Source: Streptomyces triticirhizae
GTDB lineage: Bacteria > Actinomycetota > Actinomycetes > Streptomycetales > Streptomycetaceae
Assembly (NCBI RefSeq): GCF_003696235.1
Contig: NZ_RFFJ01000016.1
Span: 1-51,254 of the forward strand
Reading direction: 5' to 3'
Length of the DNA: 51,254 nucleotides
Shown here one piece after another: positions 24,761 through 32,257 of the stretch (position 1 is its first letter; every line of letters starts with the position of its first letter). The notes under the pieces were generated by a model, which saw nothing but the letters and a program-made list of their open reading frames with translations, ran no database searches and was not told the origin of the DNA. Position numbers and translations under genes: made by a program.

Positions 24761-26763
24761 CCGCCCGCCGCCGCTACACCCCCGAGCTGCTGGCCGCCGC
24801 CGCACGCGGCGCCTCCATCCACGAGTCCATCACCGGCCACCCTGTCGCGTACGACCCGCGCCACCGCAACGACGGCCAGCCCTGGGTCCAATACGACCGA
24901 CAGGGACGGGAGTTCGCGCGCTACACCGGCCGGGAGTGCCACGCGGAAGCAGACCCCGGCCCCTGCGAGACCGAGCAGGCCGCGCCTGCTCCGGTCGGAC
25001 GCCGGGACCTGGTGGAGGCCGGGCGCCTCGGCGTCGAGACCCTGACCGGCGGCACCCAGTGGGCCACCGCAACGGTGGAGTTCCCCAACATCGGCCGAGG
25101 CGGCAGCAGGCGCCGGGCCTGGGTGCAGGGCTGGGCATCCGCGTTCAACGTCCGCGCGGAGCAGCCGGTGGCCACCATGCGCCATGACTGGGGCCTGATC
25201 TACGCCGACGGCGGCAGCTGGTACGACGTGCACACCCTGGACCCGCGACGGCTGCGCGTCACCGGCCGCCCCGCCGACGTGGCCCGCTACCTGTCCGCCC
25301 TGCCCCGAGCCTTGGAGCGCGTGGAGCAGCTGGCCACCCGCGCCGCCTGCGACTGCGGCCGGTGGCTGCGCACATCGGCGCACGCCGAGGGCTGGACCGA
25401 GTACATGGACGCGGACGGCCTGCGTGCCGAACGCCGGGCGTTCCGCCGGGAGGTGGCCGACCTGGTGGCCGCCGGACTGTCCGTCATGCCGTCCCGCTTT
25501 GACGCCGAGTTCTTCCCCGTCTACGACGACACCGCGCCGTGGCGGCAGGCCGACCGCATCGCCCGGGAGCTGTCCCTGGAGGCGTACGCCCACGTGACCG
25601 AGCTGGTGGACCCGGCCGGGCGGGACCGGCTGCTGGAGGCCGCCCACCACATCGGCGGCGCCCACGCCGTCATCCACGCGGCCGAGGAGGAGCGGCTGCG
25701 CTCCGTGCCGTCCGCCGCCGAGGTCATGGCCGAGATTCACCACGGCAGCACCTGGGACCCGTTCGCCGTCCCCGCCGACGCCGACGCCGTCCCGGCCCCC
25801 GAGGTGGACATGGACGCCGCGCTGGCTGCCTGCCACACCGACGCTGAACGCCGCTCCGTACTGGCCGCGTTCGCTGCGGAGGAGGACGCCCTGGAGCCCT
25901 CGGTGCCGGACACCGTGGCCGAGCTGCTGCACCGAGCCGGACCGTCCGAGCAGGCGCTGGCCGAGATCGCACCGCTTACCCCTGCCGCCCGTTGCGCCGA
26001 CGCCACGGGGGCGGCCACCCACCGCCCCAGTCGTTACGCCCACACAACAGGACGGGGCCATGGCGCGCCGAACTGTGGAGAACTGGTTACCTACCGGGCA
26101 GATCCCCGGGGATGCGCCGATGTTCCACCCGGCCGACACGGAGCGGTCCGTGGACCCCGAGGAGCTGGAGCGGCAGGCCGAGCAGGCCGGGCCGGTGGAG
26201 CGCGTGGAACTGCTGACACGGGCCGTCGGTGCCGCACGCAACCCGCTGGAGCGGCTGCGGCTGCTGATGCTCGTATCGGACGCGGCCGGGCGGGCGGCTC
26301 ACCACGTGGCCGGGAAGGCACGGGACGGCGCGGGGATGCCGGAGGGCCGGTGTTGAGCGGCACTCAAGATGCCGATGTCGCGGGCACGGATCGGGCGTTG
26401 AGTGCCCCGATGGGATCGGCCGGTGGATTGGTTCGTTGGCGGCGGCACCTTGCCGAAGAAGGGAGCCGTCGAGCCGGAGCCCACGCCAGGTCCGGGACAC
26501 GGGAGGAACTCGTCGGCACGGTGCCGGTAGCCCGGAGGCGGGACGGGGCTCTTGCGCCCGGTTGGTGTGGAGGGCCAAGGTGCAACACGAGCTGCCCCTT
26601 TCCATGCTCGGCCGCGAGGCCGCAGCCTGACGGGATGGACGATGATCGAGGTTGCGGACGCGGCGATGGCCCGCGAGGCGTTGTCCCGCCGGATGCTGCG
26701 CTGCCCGGACTGCGGCGCCGCTCTCAAGCCCTGGGGCCAGGCCCGCCCCCGCACCGTCCATGA
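24757..26763 (+). CDS. Unknown protein; reading frame runs on through the next gene and a transposon
   Basis: The first ~430 residues, from the GTG at 24757 to about 26055, have normal coding composition: an RYTPELLAAAARGASIHESI start, a CDCGRWLRTSAHAEGW pair, and a helical C-terminal part. No family recognised. After about 26055 the frame stays open to 26763, but there it overlaps a better-supported gene in another frame and transposon DNA, and its residues become Arg/Gly-rich noise. The natural stop may have been lost by a small indel, or the product may really carry a junk tail. Confidence 0.5.
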   Translation: MTARRRYTPELLAAAARGASIHESITGHPVAYDPRHRNDGQPWVQYDRQGREFARYTGRECHAEADPGPCETEQAAPAPVGRRDLVEAGRLGVETLTGGTQWATATVEFPNIGRGGSRRRAWVQGWASAFNVRAEQPVATMRHDWGLIYADGGSWYDVHTLDPRRLRVTGRPADVARYLSALPRALERVEQLATRAACDCGRWLRTSAHAEGWTEYMDADGLRAERRAFRREVADLVAAGLSVMPSRFDAEFFPVYDDTAPWRQADRIARELSLEAYAHVTELVDPAGRDRLLEAAHHIGGAHAVIHAAEEERLRSVPSAAEVMAEIHHGSTWDPFAVPADADAVPAPEVDMDAALAACHTDAERRSVLAAFAAEEDALEPSVPDTVAELLHRAGPSEQALAEIAPLTPAARCADATGAATHRPSRYAHTTGRGHGAPNCGELVTYRADPRGCADVPPGRHGAVRGPRGAGAAGRAGRAGGARGTADTGRRCRTQPAGAAAAADARIGRGRAGGSPRGREGTGRRGDAGGPVLSGTQDADVAGTDRALSAPMGSAGGLVRWRRHLAEEGSRRAGAHARSGTREELVGTVPVARRRDGALAPGWCGGPRCNTSCPFPCSAARPQPDGMDDDRGCGRGDGPRGVVPPDAALPGLRRRSQALGPGPPPHRP

Positions 26764-27427
26764 CCTCGGCGGACACGTCACGGTGCGGCCGGATCGCGCC
26801 CGGTGCACCGCCTGCGGCCACACGCACGTGCTGCTCGACGCCTGCCACCTGCCCCGCCGCGCCTACACGGTCCGCTTCCTCGGCCAGGCCCTGGCCGGCG
26901 CGGTACGCGGGCACGGACACCGGCAGATCGCTGCCGAGCTCGGCGCCCCGGAAGGCACCGTGCGCGGCTGGCTGCGCCGCGCCCGACGCACCGCCGAGCA
27001 GCTGCGCGTCATCGGCGTCCAGGCCGTCGTCGCCCTCGACCCCGACGCGCTGCCCACCACCGACCGCGGAGATCCGCTCGCCAACGCCATCGAGGCGCTG
27101 GTGGCCGCCGCCGTGGCCGCGCACCGCCGATTCGGCCACGGCCCTCGCGAGATCTGGGCGCAGATCGCGCTGCTCACTCGGGGCCGCCTGCTCGCGCTCG
27201 CCCCGGCAGGCTGAGCCGCCGACGCCGTTCCCGGCTACCGCCTGCCCGAACACCGCCATCGACGCGGCCGGACAGCTCGTCGCAGCGACGACGGAGCAAG
27301 TCCTACGCATCCGTGCGACACCTTGCCGACGACAGCGACACCTTGCCGACGATCCCGTCCGATTCGCCGGAATCTTCATCGGCACCGCGAACGCCCGCTT
27401 CGTTGGCATTTTCAGCGCCGGGCAACA
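26351..27427 (+). mobile_element. 1,077-bp transposon-like insertion
   Basis: The ends are imperfect inverted repeats: the left begins TGTTGAGCGGCACTCAAG and the right, read inward, TGTTGCCCGGCGCTGAAA, both followed by ATGCC and a shared GCGGGC. The insertion is flanked by a 6-bp direct repeat, GGCCGG (26345-26350 and 27428-27433). CACCTTGCCGA occurs once on the left and, as GACACCTTGCCGAC, twice on the right, like subterminal transposase sites. It contains only one gene (26642-27214) and no transposase, so it is probably non-autonomous. Confidence 0.8.
26642..27214 (+). CDS. Zinc-ribbon/HTH protein of transposon type (DUF6431-like)
   Basis: The 190-residue product has two Cys pairs (CPDCGAALKPWG and CTACGH) forming a zinc ribbon, then a helix-turn-helix near residues 92-117 (GHGHRQIAAELGAPEGTVRGWLRRAR), then a helical C terminus. 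Proteins of this shape sit beside transposase genes in actinobacteria and are thought to bind transposon ends. It is the sole gene of the insertion, so any mobility would need a transposase in trans. Confidence 0.65.
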   Translation: MIEVADAAMAREALSRRMLRCPDCGAALKPWGQARPRTVHDLGGHVTVRPDRARCTACGHTHVLLDACHLPRRAYTVRFLGQALAGAVRGHGHRQIAAELGAPEGTVRGWLRRARRTAEQLRVIGVQAVVALDPDALPTTDRGDPLANAIEALVAAAVAAHRRFGHGPREIWAQIALLTRGRLLALAPAG

Positions 27428-27635
27428 GGCCGGGCCGCCTCCTGGGACGCCGTCGGTACGGCGGCCGGACTGGACCGCTCCACCGCGTACCGGCAATGGC
27501 ACGGCGGCCAGGCGTTCAACTGGTCCCGCAGGCCCGAGGAGTACAACAGGGCGGCCGGAAGCCCCGGACGACCGCCGTAGTGGACAGTGAGTGACCGAAT
27601 GGCGCTAAGCTGTCACTGAGCGAAGTTGTGGCAGA

Positions 27636-27670
27636 CAGGGCCGCCCTACCGGCACGCCGGGGCGGCCCTG
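27636..27670. terminator. Strong hairpin terminator
   Basis: CAGGGCCGCCC and GGGCGGCCCTG form a perfect 11-bp stem with a 13-nt loop, ending in TT. It closes the left-arm transcription and faces the convergent minus-strand gene ending at 27707. Confidence 0.8.
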
Positions 27671-27706
27671 TTCCATGCCAAGGGCACCAAGGGCGTACCG
27701 GTGCGA

Positions 27707-28288
27707 TCATCGGCCCCGCCGGGCGCGCCGCACCTTCCCCATGGCGCCGACACCCAGCGCGGCCTCCAGGTCCGCCGACTCCTCGGCCAGCCGCGCCGAC
27801 CCCACCTCCCTGGCCCGCTCCTCAGCCTCCCGTCTGCCCTGCTCCGCCTCGGCCAGAGCCTCCTCGGCGACTCCCCGCGCCTCCTCCTCGGCCGCCGCCA
27901 ACTCCACCGCCGCGTCCGCCTCGGCCCGAGCAGCAGTCAACTGCCGCCGCAGTTCGGCCACCTCCTCCTGGTGGCGCCCGGCCTGCTCGGCCTGTTCCTG
28001 CTCCGCCTGCCGCCGGACGCAGTCGGCGGCCTCGTCGGCCAGCTGCTCGGCCTCAGCCCGCAGCCGGGCGGCCTCCTCCTCGGCGCTCCTGCGCGCCGTA
28101 CGCTCCAGGCCCAGCTGGTGCTCCCGTTCATGGAGGCGCCCCTGGACTGCCTCCAGCTGGGAGGACACGCGGCCCAGCTCCCGCTCGGCTGCCTCGGCCC
28201 GGCCCCGATACTCCCCGGCCTCCCGGATGATCCGGGCCATGTCCGTCGCCGAGGGCAGCGCCATGGGCAACGGCACCGCGCGGACCAC
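27707..28288 (-). CDS. Coiled-coil protein, unknown
   Basis: The GTG at 28288 overlaps the stop of the gene upstream. After a short lead the 193-residue product is one long Glu/Ala/Arg coiled coil (EAAERELGRVSSQLEAVQGR and many similar heptads), ending in a basic GKVRRARRGR tail that may bind nucleic acid. It is the last gene of a three-gene minus-strand operon with a zinc protein and a HEAGH protein. Confidence 0.65.
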   Translation of the reverse strand: MVRAVPLPMALPSATDMARIIREAGEYRGRAEAAERELGRVSSQLEAVQGRLHEREHQLGLERTARRSAEEEAARLRAEAEQLADEAADCVRRQAEQEQAEQAGRHQEEVAELRRQLTAARAEADAAVELAAAEEEARGVAEEALAEAEQGRREAEERAREVGSARLAEESADLEAALGVGAMGKVRRARRGR

Positions 28289-28289
28289 G

Positions 28290-28853
28290 TCACACCCCCG
28301 CGACCGTCGGCGCGGCGGCGCCGTCCACGCCGTGGAGCCGGTCATAGGTGCGGCCCCACTGGTGCGCGCAGTCGTCGCACACCGGCACCCGGCGCTCCGG
28401 CGTCGGCTGGAGCGGGGCCGGGCAGGACAGGCATACGGCGGGCCACGGTCGCACCCGGCGGGCCTCCTCCTCCCGCTTCTGGACGGCCATGGACTCGGCC
28501 GCCTCGGCCAACCGGGCCACCAGGTCGGCCTGGTGTGACCACGGCTCCACCGGCGCCAAGATGCCGCCTCCTCCTCCGGCCGTGGTGCGGAACTGCTGGA
28601 CCGCCCCGCCGACGGCGCGCAGCACGCTGTCCGGGCCGACCGCTTCCATGGCCTCGGCTGCCTGCTCGCCGTGCCGGACGCGGACGGCCGACACCAGCAC
28701 CGCCTCCGTACGGCGCAGCCCGTCACAGGTGGGGCACACCCTCCAGGAGTACGCGGTGGAGGTGGCCAGGAACCGCCCGGCGGCCGTGGACCCGCCACAC
28801 ATGTGACAGGCGGTGTCCGGCACAGCGCGGGCGTAACGGGATGCGGTGGTCAT
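28290..28853 (-). CDS. Zinc-binding protein with three or more Cys pairs
   Basis: The ATG at 28853 follows GAGGAGG. The 187-residue product has CHMCGGS, CPTCDGL, CLSCPAPL and CDDCAHQWG, enough for two zinc ribbons: one at the N terminus and one at the C terminus, with a helical region between. It may be a nucleic-acid or protein adaptor. No named family recognised. Confidence 0.65.
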   Translation of the reverse strand: MTTASRYARAVPDTACHMCGGSTAAGRFLATSTAYSWRVCPTCDGLRRTEAVLVSAVRVRHGEQAAEAMEAVGPDSVLRAVGGAVQQFRTTAGGGGGILAPVEPWSHQADLVARLAEAAESMAVQKREEEARRVRPWPAVCLSCPAPLQPTPERRVPVCDDCAHQWGRTYDRLHGVDGAAAPTVAGV

Positions 28854-28939
28854 CGGCGGGGCCTCCTCGGCAGGACCCCGGCGGGGTCCAGGTAGACGGT
28901 GTTTCGCGGCGTGGAGCAGCGACCGCAGGCGCCGGCACC

Positions 28940-29533
28940 TCATGACCCCACCACCGCCCGGGAAGCGCCGGGCCAGGCGGCCCGGTCGGCATCAGTGAGC
29001 AGGGCGCGCAGCTGCTGGCCGTCCAGGCGCTCACGTCGGCCCAGCCAGTACGCGACCCGCAGCACTGCGGGCCAGCGGGCCAGCAGGAGCTGGGCGGCCG
29101 GAACCACCCCGGCCTGGGGCGTCAGTCCGTACTCAGGCTGGGCGGCGCACGCCTCGGCGGCCTCGGTGCAGTCGTCATCGGCACCGAACAGGTCGGGGTC
29201 CTGCCGGAGTGCGGCCAGGTCGGCGGTGGTGCCGCGCCGCTCCAGCCACAGGTACGCGGCCTGGGCGCCCGCCGCCCGGACGATCAGGCGGCCGAGCAGG
29301 GCCAGGCGGGACCCGTCGGCCAGCGGCTGCGGGCCAAGCTCCACATACCCCAGACGCTTGTCCTCCGGGTCGTTGAGGGTCAGGCGGGCGCCGAGGACGG
29401 GGACACCCAGGCCGTCCGCAGCGATCACGTGGCCCGCTTCGTGGACACACAGCAGCTGCCGGTACAGCGCAGGCGTCAACCCCAGCACGGTAACCACGTC
29501 GTCGCAGTCCGTCAGCATCGCCACGCGGGACAT
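28940..29533 (-). CDS. HEAGH-motif protein, metalloprotease-like
   Basis: From the ATG at 29533, the 197-residue product has HEAGH at residues 31-35, within CVHEAGHVIAADGLGVP. This HExxH zinc site is of the M41/FtsH-peptidase type. Further on, LALLGRLIVRAAGAQAAYLW resembles the helix that carries the third ligand region in small M41-like proteins, with an Asp-rich DPDLFGADDDC behind it. It lacks an AAA domain and a membrane segment, so it would be a soluble peptidase-like protein. Whether it is active is unknown. Confidence 0.65.
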   Translation of the reverse strand: MSRVAMLTDCDDVVTVLGLTPALYRQLLCVHEAGHVIAADGLGVPVLGARLTLNDPEDKRLGYVELGPQPLADGSRLALLGRLIVRAAGAQAAYLWLERRGTTADLAALRQDPDLFGADDDCTEAAEACAAQPEYGLTPQAGVVPAAQLLLARWPAVLRVAYWLGRRERLDGQQLRALLTDADRAAWPGASRAVVGS

Positions 29534-29669
29534 GATCCCACCCCGGACACGCCGAGGGCTGCGGCGACGTTGGGCAGGCCATCCGGCCACGCCCGCCGGC
29601 CGGTCGCGGTGACACCGCCAAAGGATCTCCGGCACCGGCTACGGTGAGACCCCGCCCGGACCCGAAAGG

Positions 29670-30221
29670 ATGCCGCCCATGTTCGCAATGCGCCCGGCCA
29701 CTCCCGCAGATCAGGACGGTATCGCCCAGGTAGTGCGCGCCCGCAGCGTGTGGCTGGAGGAGCGCGACATGCCGAGCTGGCGGGAGGCCGCCGACTCCAT
29801 CGCCAGCCAGGCGGCTGACCCGAACTTCCCCGTCTGGGTCCTGGTGGAGAACGGGGACCGCGTGGTGGGGTGCACGTCCCTTTTCGAGCAGACACCGCCG
29901 CTCGGCTGGACCGAGGAGGAACAGGCCGAGAGCGCCTATTTCCTGGCCACGTCGTGCACTGACCCCGCGTATCAGTGGGCGCGCCCCGGCACGCTGATGG
30001 CCTGGTGGACCGTCGATAAGGCCGCCCAGGAGGGCCGGGCCTGGGTGCGCCGGGGCTGCACGTATGAGGGCCTGGTGCGCTACAACCAGGCCCAGGGGTT
30101 CCACGTGGTGCGCACCATTGAACGGGAAGGCATGGAGCTGCGGCTGATGGCCCGCCGCGCGGAGACCATGCCGCAGCTGGGCGACATGTTCGCGGGAATG
30201 GCGACGGCCCCCAGCCGGTGA
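29670..30221 (+). CDS. GNAT-family N-acetyltransferase
   Basis: The 183-residue product begins MFAMRPATPADQDGIAQVVR, the usual GNAT beta1-alpha1 start. It continues with VWVLVENGDRVVGCTSLF (beta2-3), a substrate-side insert, LMAWWTVDKAAQEGRAWVRRGCTYEGLVRYNQAQGFHVVRTIER (acetyl-CoA region and beta6), and an RLMAR end. The exact R/Q-x-x-G-x-G/A loop is weak. It reads toward the Asn-synthetase-like gene, with only 21 bp between stops. It could acetylate a small molecule or the peptide product of the neighbouring locus. Confidence 0.75.
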   Translation: MPPMFAMRPATPADQDGIAQVVRARSVWLEERDMPSWREAADSIASQAADPNFPVWVLVENGDRVVGCTSLFEQTPPLGWTEEEQAESAYFLATSCTDPAYQWARPGTLMAWWTVDKAAQEGRAWVRRGCTYEGLVRYNQAQGFHVVRTIEREGMELRLMARRAETMPQLGDMFAGMATAPSR

Positions 30222-30242
30222 GCTGGAGGCCGTCGCCTCGGG

Positions 30243-31886
30243 TCAGCAGTAAATGTCATCCTCGTCTTTCTCGGGCGGCGGTTCCGGATCGGCGCCCGAG
30301 GAGACCACCACGGCCATGGCGTCCTCCCTCGGTCGGGCCAGCATCGTGCGGCAGGCCATGTGAAGGTTGAGCACGTCGTACAGGTCGGCGTCGTACAACT
30401 CGGCGTAGACACCGCTACGGAGCCGGTCGCAGACGGAGGCCAGCCCATCAGGGTTGATCAGGCCCGCGTCTATCAGTGGGGACCCGTCGGCCAGCATCTG
30501 GTCCGCGTACGTGAGCGCAGGGCCGGTCAGCGCGCGCTCCATCACCGGCGCGAACGACTCCCGTAGCTTCGGCTCGGCGACTTCCTCCCCGAGACCGAGC
30601 GCGCGGAGCCGGTCCCGATGCAGCCGCTTGCGGGACCGCCACGGCCGGGGCAGCCACTCCCCGAATTCGATCAGGTGCGGGTCCGCGAACGGGTGAACGG
30701 GCCAGACCCCGGCTCGCAGCGCCAGCGGCGCGAACGTGGACAGGCCGAACAGGGTCATTTCGTTGACGACGCTGGCGGGCGCCAGGCCCTCCTCGGCCTC
30801 CTCCAGGGCCTCCACGGCGGCCGGTCCCATCCACGGCTGAACGGGCCGCCCGACGCCCACCGGGAGGCTGGCCGCCTCGGCACTGGTGACCGCCACCATT
30901 TCGTCCCCGCCAATGCCGGTGACGACCGTACGGACCCCGTCCTGGGCCAGCGCCTCCAGGAGCGCCGTCGTGGCCTCGGCGTAAGGCTCCTCGTACGGAC
31001 TGACCGGCTGGCCGTCCGCCCGGCACCCGGCAGACCCCAGCGGTAGCCAGTCGGCGGCCTCCACGGTGGTGTCCTGTGCAGCGAACGGAAGGTGAGCGCG
31101 CATCAGGTCCCGGCGGTGGCGCTGCTGCTGTCCCTCGGGGCCGGGCAGCAGGATGGCGGAGGTTCGGACGCGGCCCGGGTGGCGCTGCGCCAGGTAGGTG
31201 GCCGTGACGGCCGAGTCCATCCCGCCGGACACGTGGGCGCTGACGGCGGCCGGATCGTAGGCGCGGCCGTCCATGACCTCCGCCAGCAGCTCTTTGTATA
31301 CGCCCAGCACGTCGGCGCCCGGGGCCAGTTCGCGGGCGCGGCTGTGCCGTGCGTCGTCCGGCATCCGGAAAGAGAGCCGCCCGTGCGACCAGACGGCGGT
31401 GGCCCGCTCGGTCAGCCGGTAGATACCGGTGAATGCGGTCTCCGTGCTGTAGCGCAGCCGCAGGCCGAGCAGCCGGGCGGCCTCCCGTATCTGGATGCCG
31501 TCGGCCCGCAGCTGCGTCATGTCCCACGACCCGGCCAGGCCGTTGGCGTCGGCGGTCAGATATACCGGCGCGACGCCGCCGAATCCGGCGGTCAGCGTGG
31601 TGCGGTCGGGGGTCGTCTCCATGACGTGCGTGTCCAGCGGCCACCGGCCAGCAGCGCGGCGGGCCTGGTCGTACTCGCCGGTGGTGAGCTGGCGCAGCCC
31701 GGGGCCGTCGCCAGGCCGGCCTGGCTGGCGCTCACGGACCACGATCAGGGTCCGGGTGCCGTCGGTGACGGCGCAGTGTTCCACGGCCGGGTGGGCGTAC
31801 GGCTCCAGCCAGCTGGCCCCCTGGCGATATCGCGTGCCGTCCCACTGCCACGTACCGGAGTGGGCGGTCAGGTGCATGGTGAGCAC
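30243..31886 (-). CDS. Asparagine-synthetase-like ATP-dependent ligase (lasso-cyclase-like)
   Basis: The 547-residue product has the PP-loop SGGMDS at residues 220-225 and GIGGDE near 324-329, the AMP-forming core of class B Asn synthetases. The N-terminal domain keeps a GFGGVAPVYLTADANG glutaminase-like fold but lacks the Cys2 nucleophile, as in beta-lactam synthetases and lasso-peptide cyclases. The enzyme would thus adenylate a carboxylate and close it with an amine supplied by its substrate. It lies downstream of a short peptide gene with a hairpin between. The GTG start at 31886 follows GAGGGAG; the ATG three codons on is possible. Confidence 0.88.
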   Translation of the reverse strand: MLTMHLTAHSGTWQWDGTRYRQGASWLEPYAHPAVEHCAVTDGTRTLIVVRERQPGRPGDGPGLRQLTTGEYDQARRAAGRWPLDTHVMETTPDRTTLTAGFGGVAPVYLTADANGLAGSWDMTQLRADGIQIREAARLLGLRLRYSTETAFTGIYRLTERATAVWSHGRLSFRMPDDARHSRARELAPGADVLGVYKELLAEVMDGRAYDPAAVSAHVSGGMDSAVTATYLAQRHPGRVRTSAILLPGPEGQQQRHRRDLMRAHLPFAAQDTTVEAADWLPLGSAGCRADGQPVSPYEEPYAEATTALLEALAQDGVRTVVTGIGGDEMVAVTSAEAASLPVGVGRPVQPWMGPAAVEALEEAEEGLAPASVVNEMTLFGLSTFAPLALRAGVWPVHPFADPHLIEFGEWLPRPWRSRKRLHRDRLRALGLGEEVAEPKLRESFAPVMERALTGPALTYADQMLADGSPLIDAGLINPDGLASVCDRLRSGVYAELYDADLYDVLNLHMACRTMLARPREDAMAVVVSSGADPEPPPEKDEDDIYC

Positions 31887-31904
31887 GGTTCTCCCTCGGT
31901 GTCG

Positions 31905-31944
31905 GAAGCGGGACGGGCGGCAGCGTTGTGCTGCCGCCCGCTTC
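31905..31944 (-). terminator. Intercistronic hairpin behind the peptide gene
   Basis: A perfect 11-bp stem (31914-31924/31930-31940) with a 5-nt loop is extended by GAAG/CTTC across a bulge. It lies between the peptide stop (31961) and the Asn-synthetase-like start. Such partial terminators or RNA-stabilising hairpins follow precursor genes in many RiPP operons and keep precursor made in excess of enzymes. Confidence 0.7.
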
Positions 31945-31960
31945 GGGGTGCCGCGCGTGC

Positions 31961-32131
31961 TCAGACCTTCATGGTGTCGTACGAGTGCTGAGTGTCGGAG
32001 CTGCCCGCCTCCTTCTTGTACTCGTACCGGTCGGCCATGCCCGGAACCGTGTGGACGGCCCGGGTTGCGAACAGGCGGTCAGCCCGGTTGACAGGCAGTG
32101 CAGGGGCGATGGTCGGAACGTCGTCTTCCAC
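31961..32131 (-). CDS. Short peptide, candidate RiPP precursor
   Basis: A GTG at 32131 with GGAGG 5 nt upstream gives 56 residues, MEDDVPTIAPALPVNRADR to SDTQHSYDTMKV. The acidic first third, the hydrophobic PTIAPALPV and the LFATRAV segment look like a leader. The C-terminal 25 residues, rich in Tyr, Lys, Ser/Thr and Asp/Glu (from MADRYEYKKEAGSS), look like a modifiable core. An ATG at 32230 gives an 89-residue version but has a poor ribosome site. No known RiPP family is recognised. It sits between an HPr-kinase-like gene and an Asn-synthetase-like gene. Confidence 0.65.
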   Translation of the reverse strand: MEDDVPTIAPALPVNRADRLFATRAVHTVPGMADRYEYKKEAGSSDTQHSYDTMKV

Positions 32132-32257
32132 GTGCGCCTCCAGAGTGTGCTGTCGGTTCTTCCGGTAGGGACCGCTCCAGTGGAGCGGGTGGTGCACCGC
32201 CTCGGCGCCGTTCGGCTGGGCCGCTGGCATGGGGCGGCAGTCTCATGCCCCGCCTGG

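Larger units (their letters stand above)
26060..27580 (+). pseudogene. HTH-type gene split by a transposon
   Basis: The 5' part (26060-26350, from MARRTVENWLPTGQIPGD to AGMPEGR) and the 3' part (27434-27580) join in frame when the 1,077-bp transposon and one 6-bp target copy are removed. The restored protein is 145 residues. Its end, ASWDAVGTAAGLDRSTAYRQW, is an HTH typical of small Streptomyces plasmid proteins, preceded by a helical RLRLLMLVSDAAGRAAHHVA. The residual left part reads to a stop at 26356 and lacks the HTH, so it is probably inactive. Confidence 0.75.

Noticed and set aside
32131..32230. Upstream ATG (32230) as start of the peptide gene
   Set aside because: The sequence ahead of it lacks a good ribosome binding site and forms a GGGGC/GCCCC hairpin, while the internal GTG has GGAGG at ideal distance; kept only as an alternative.
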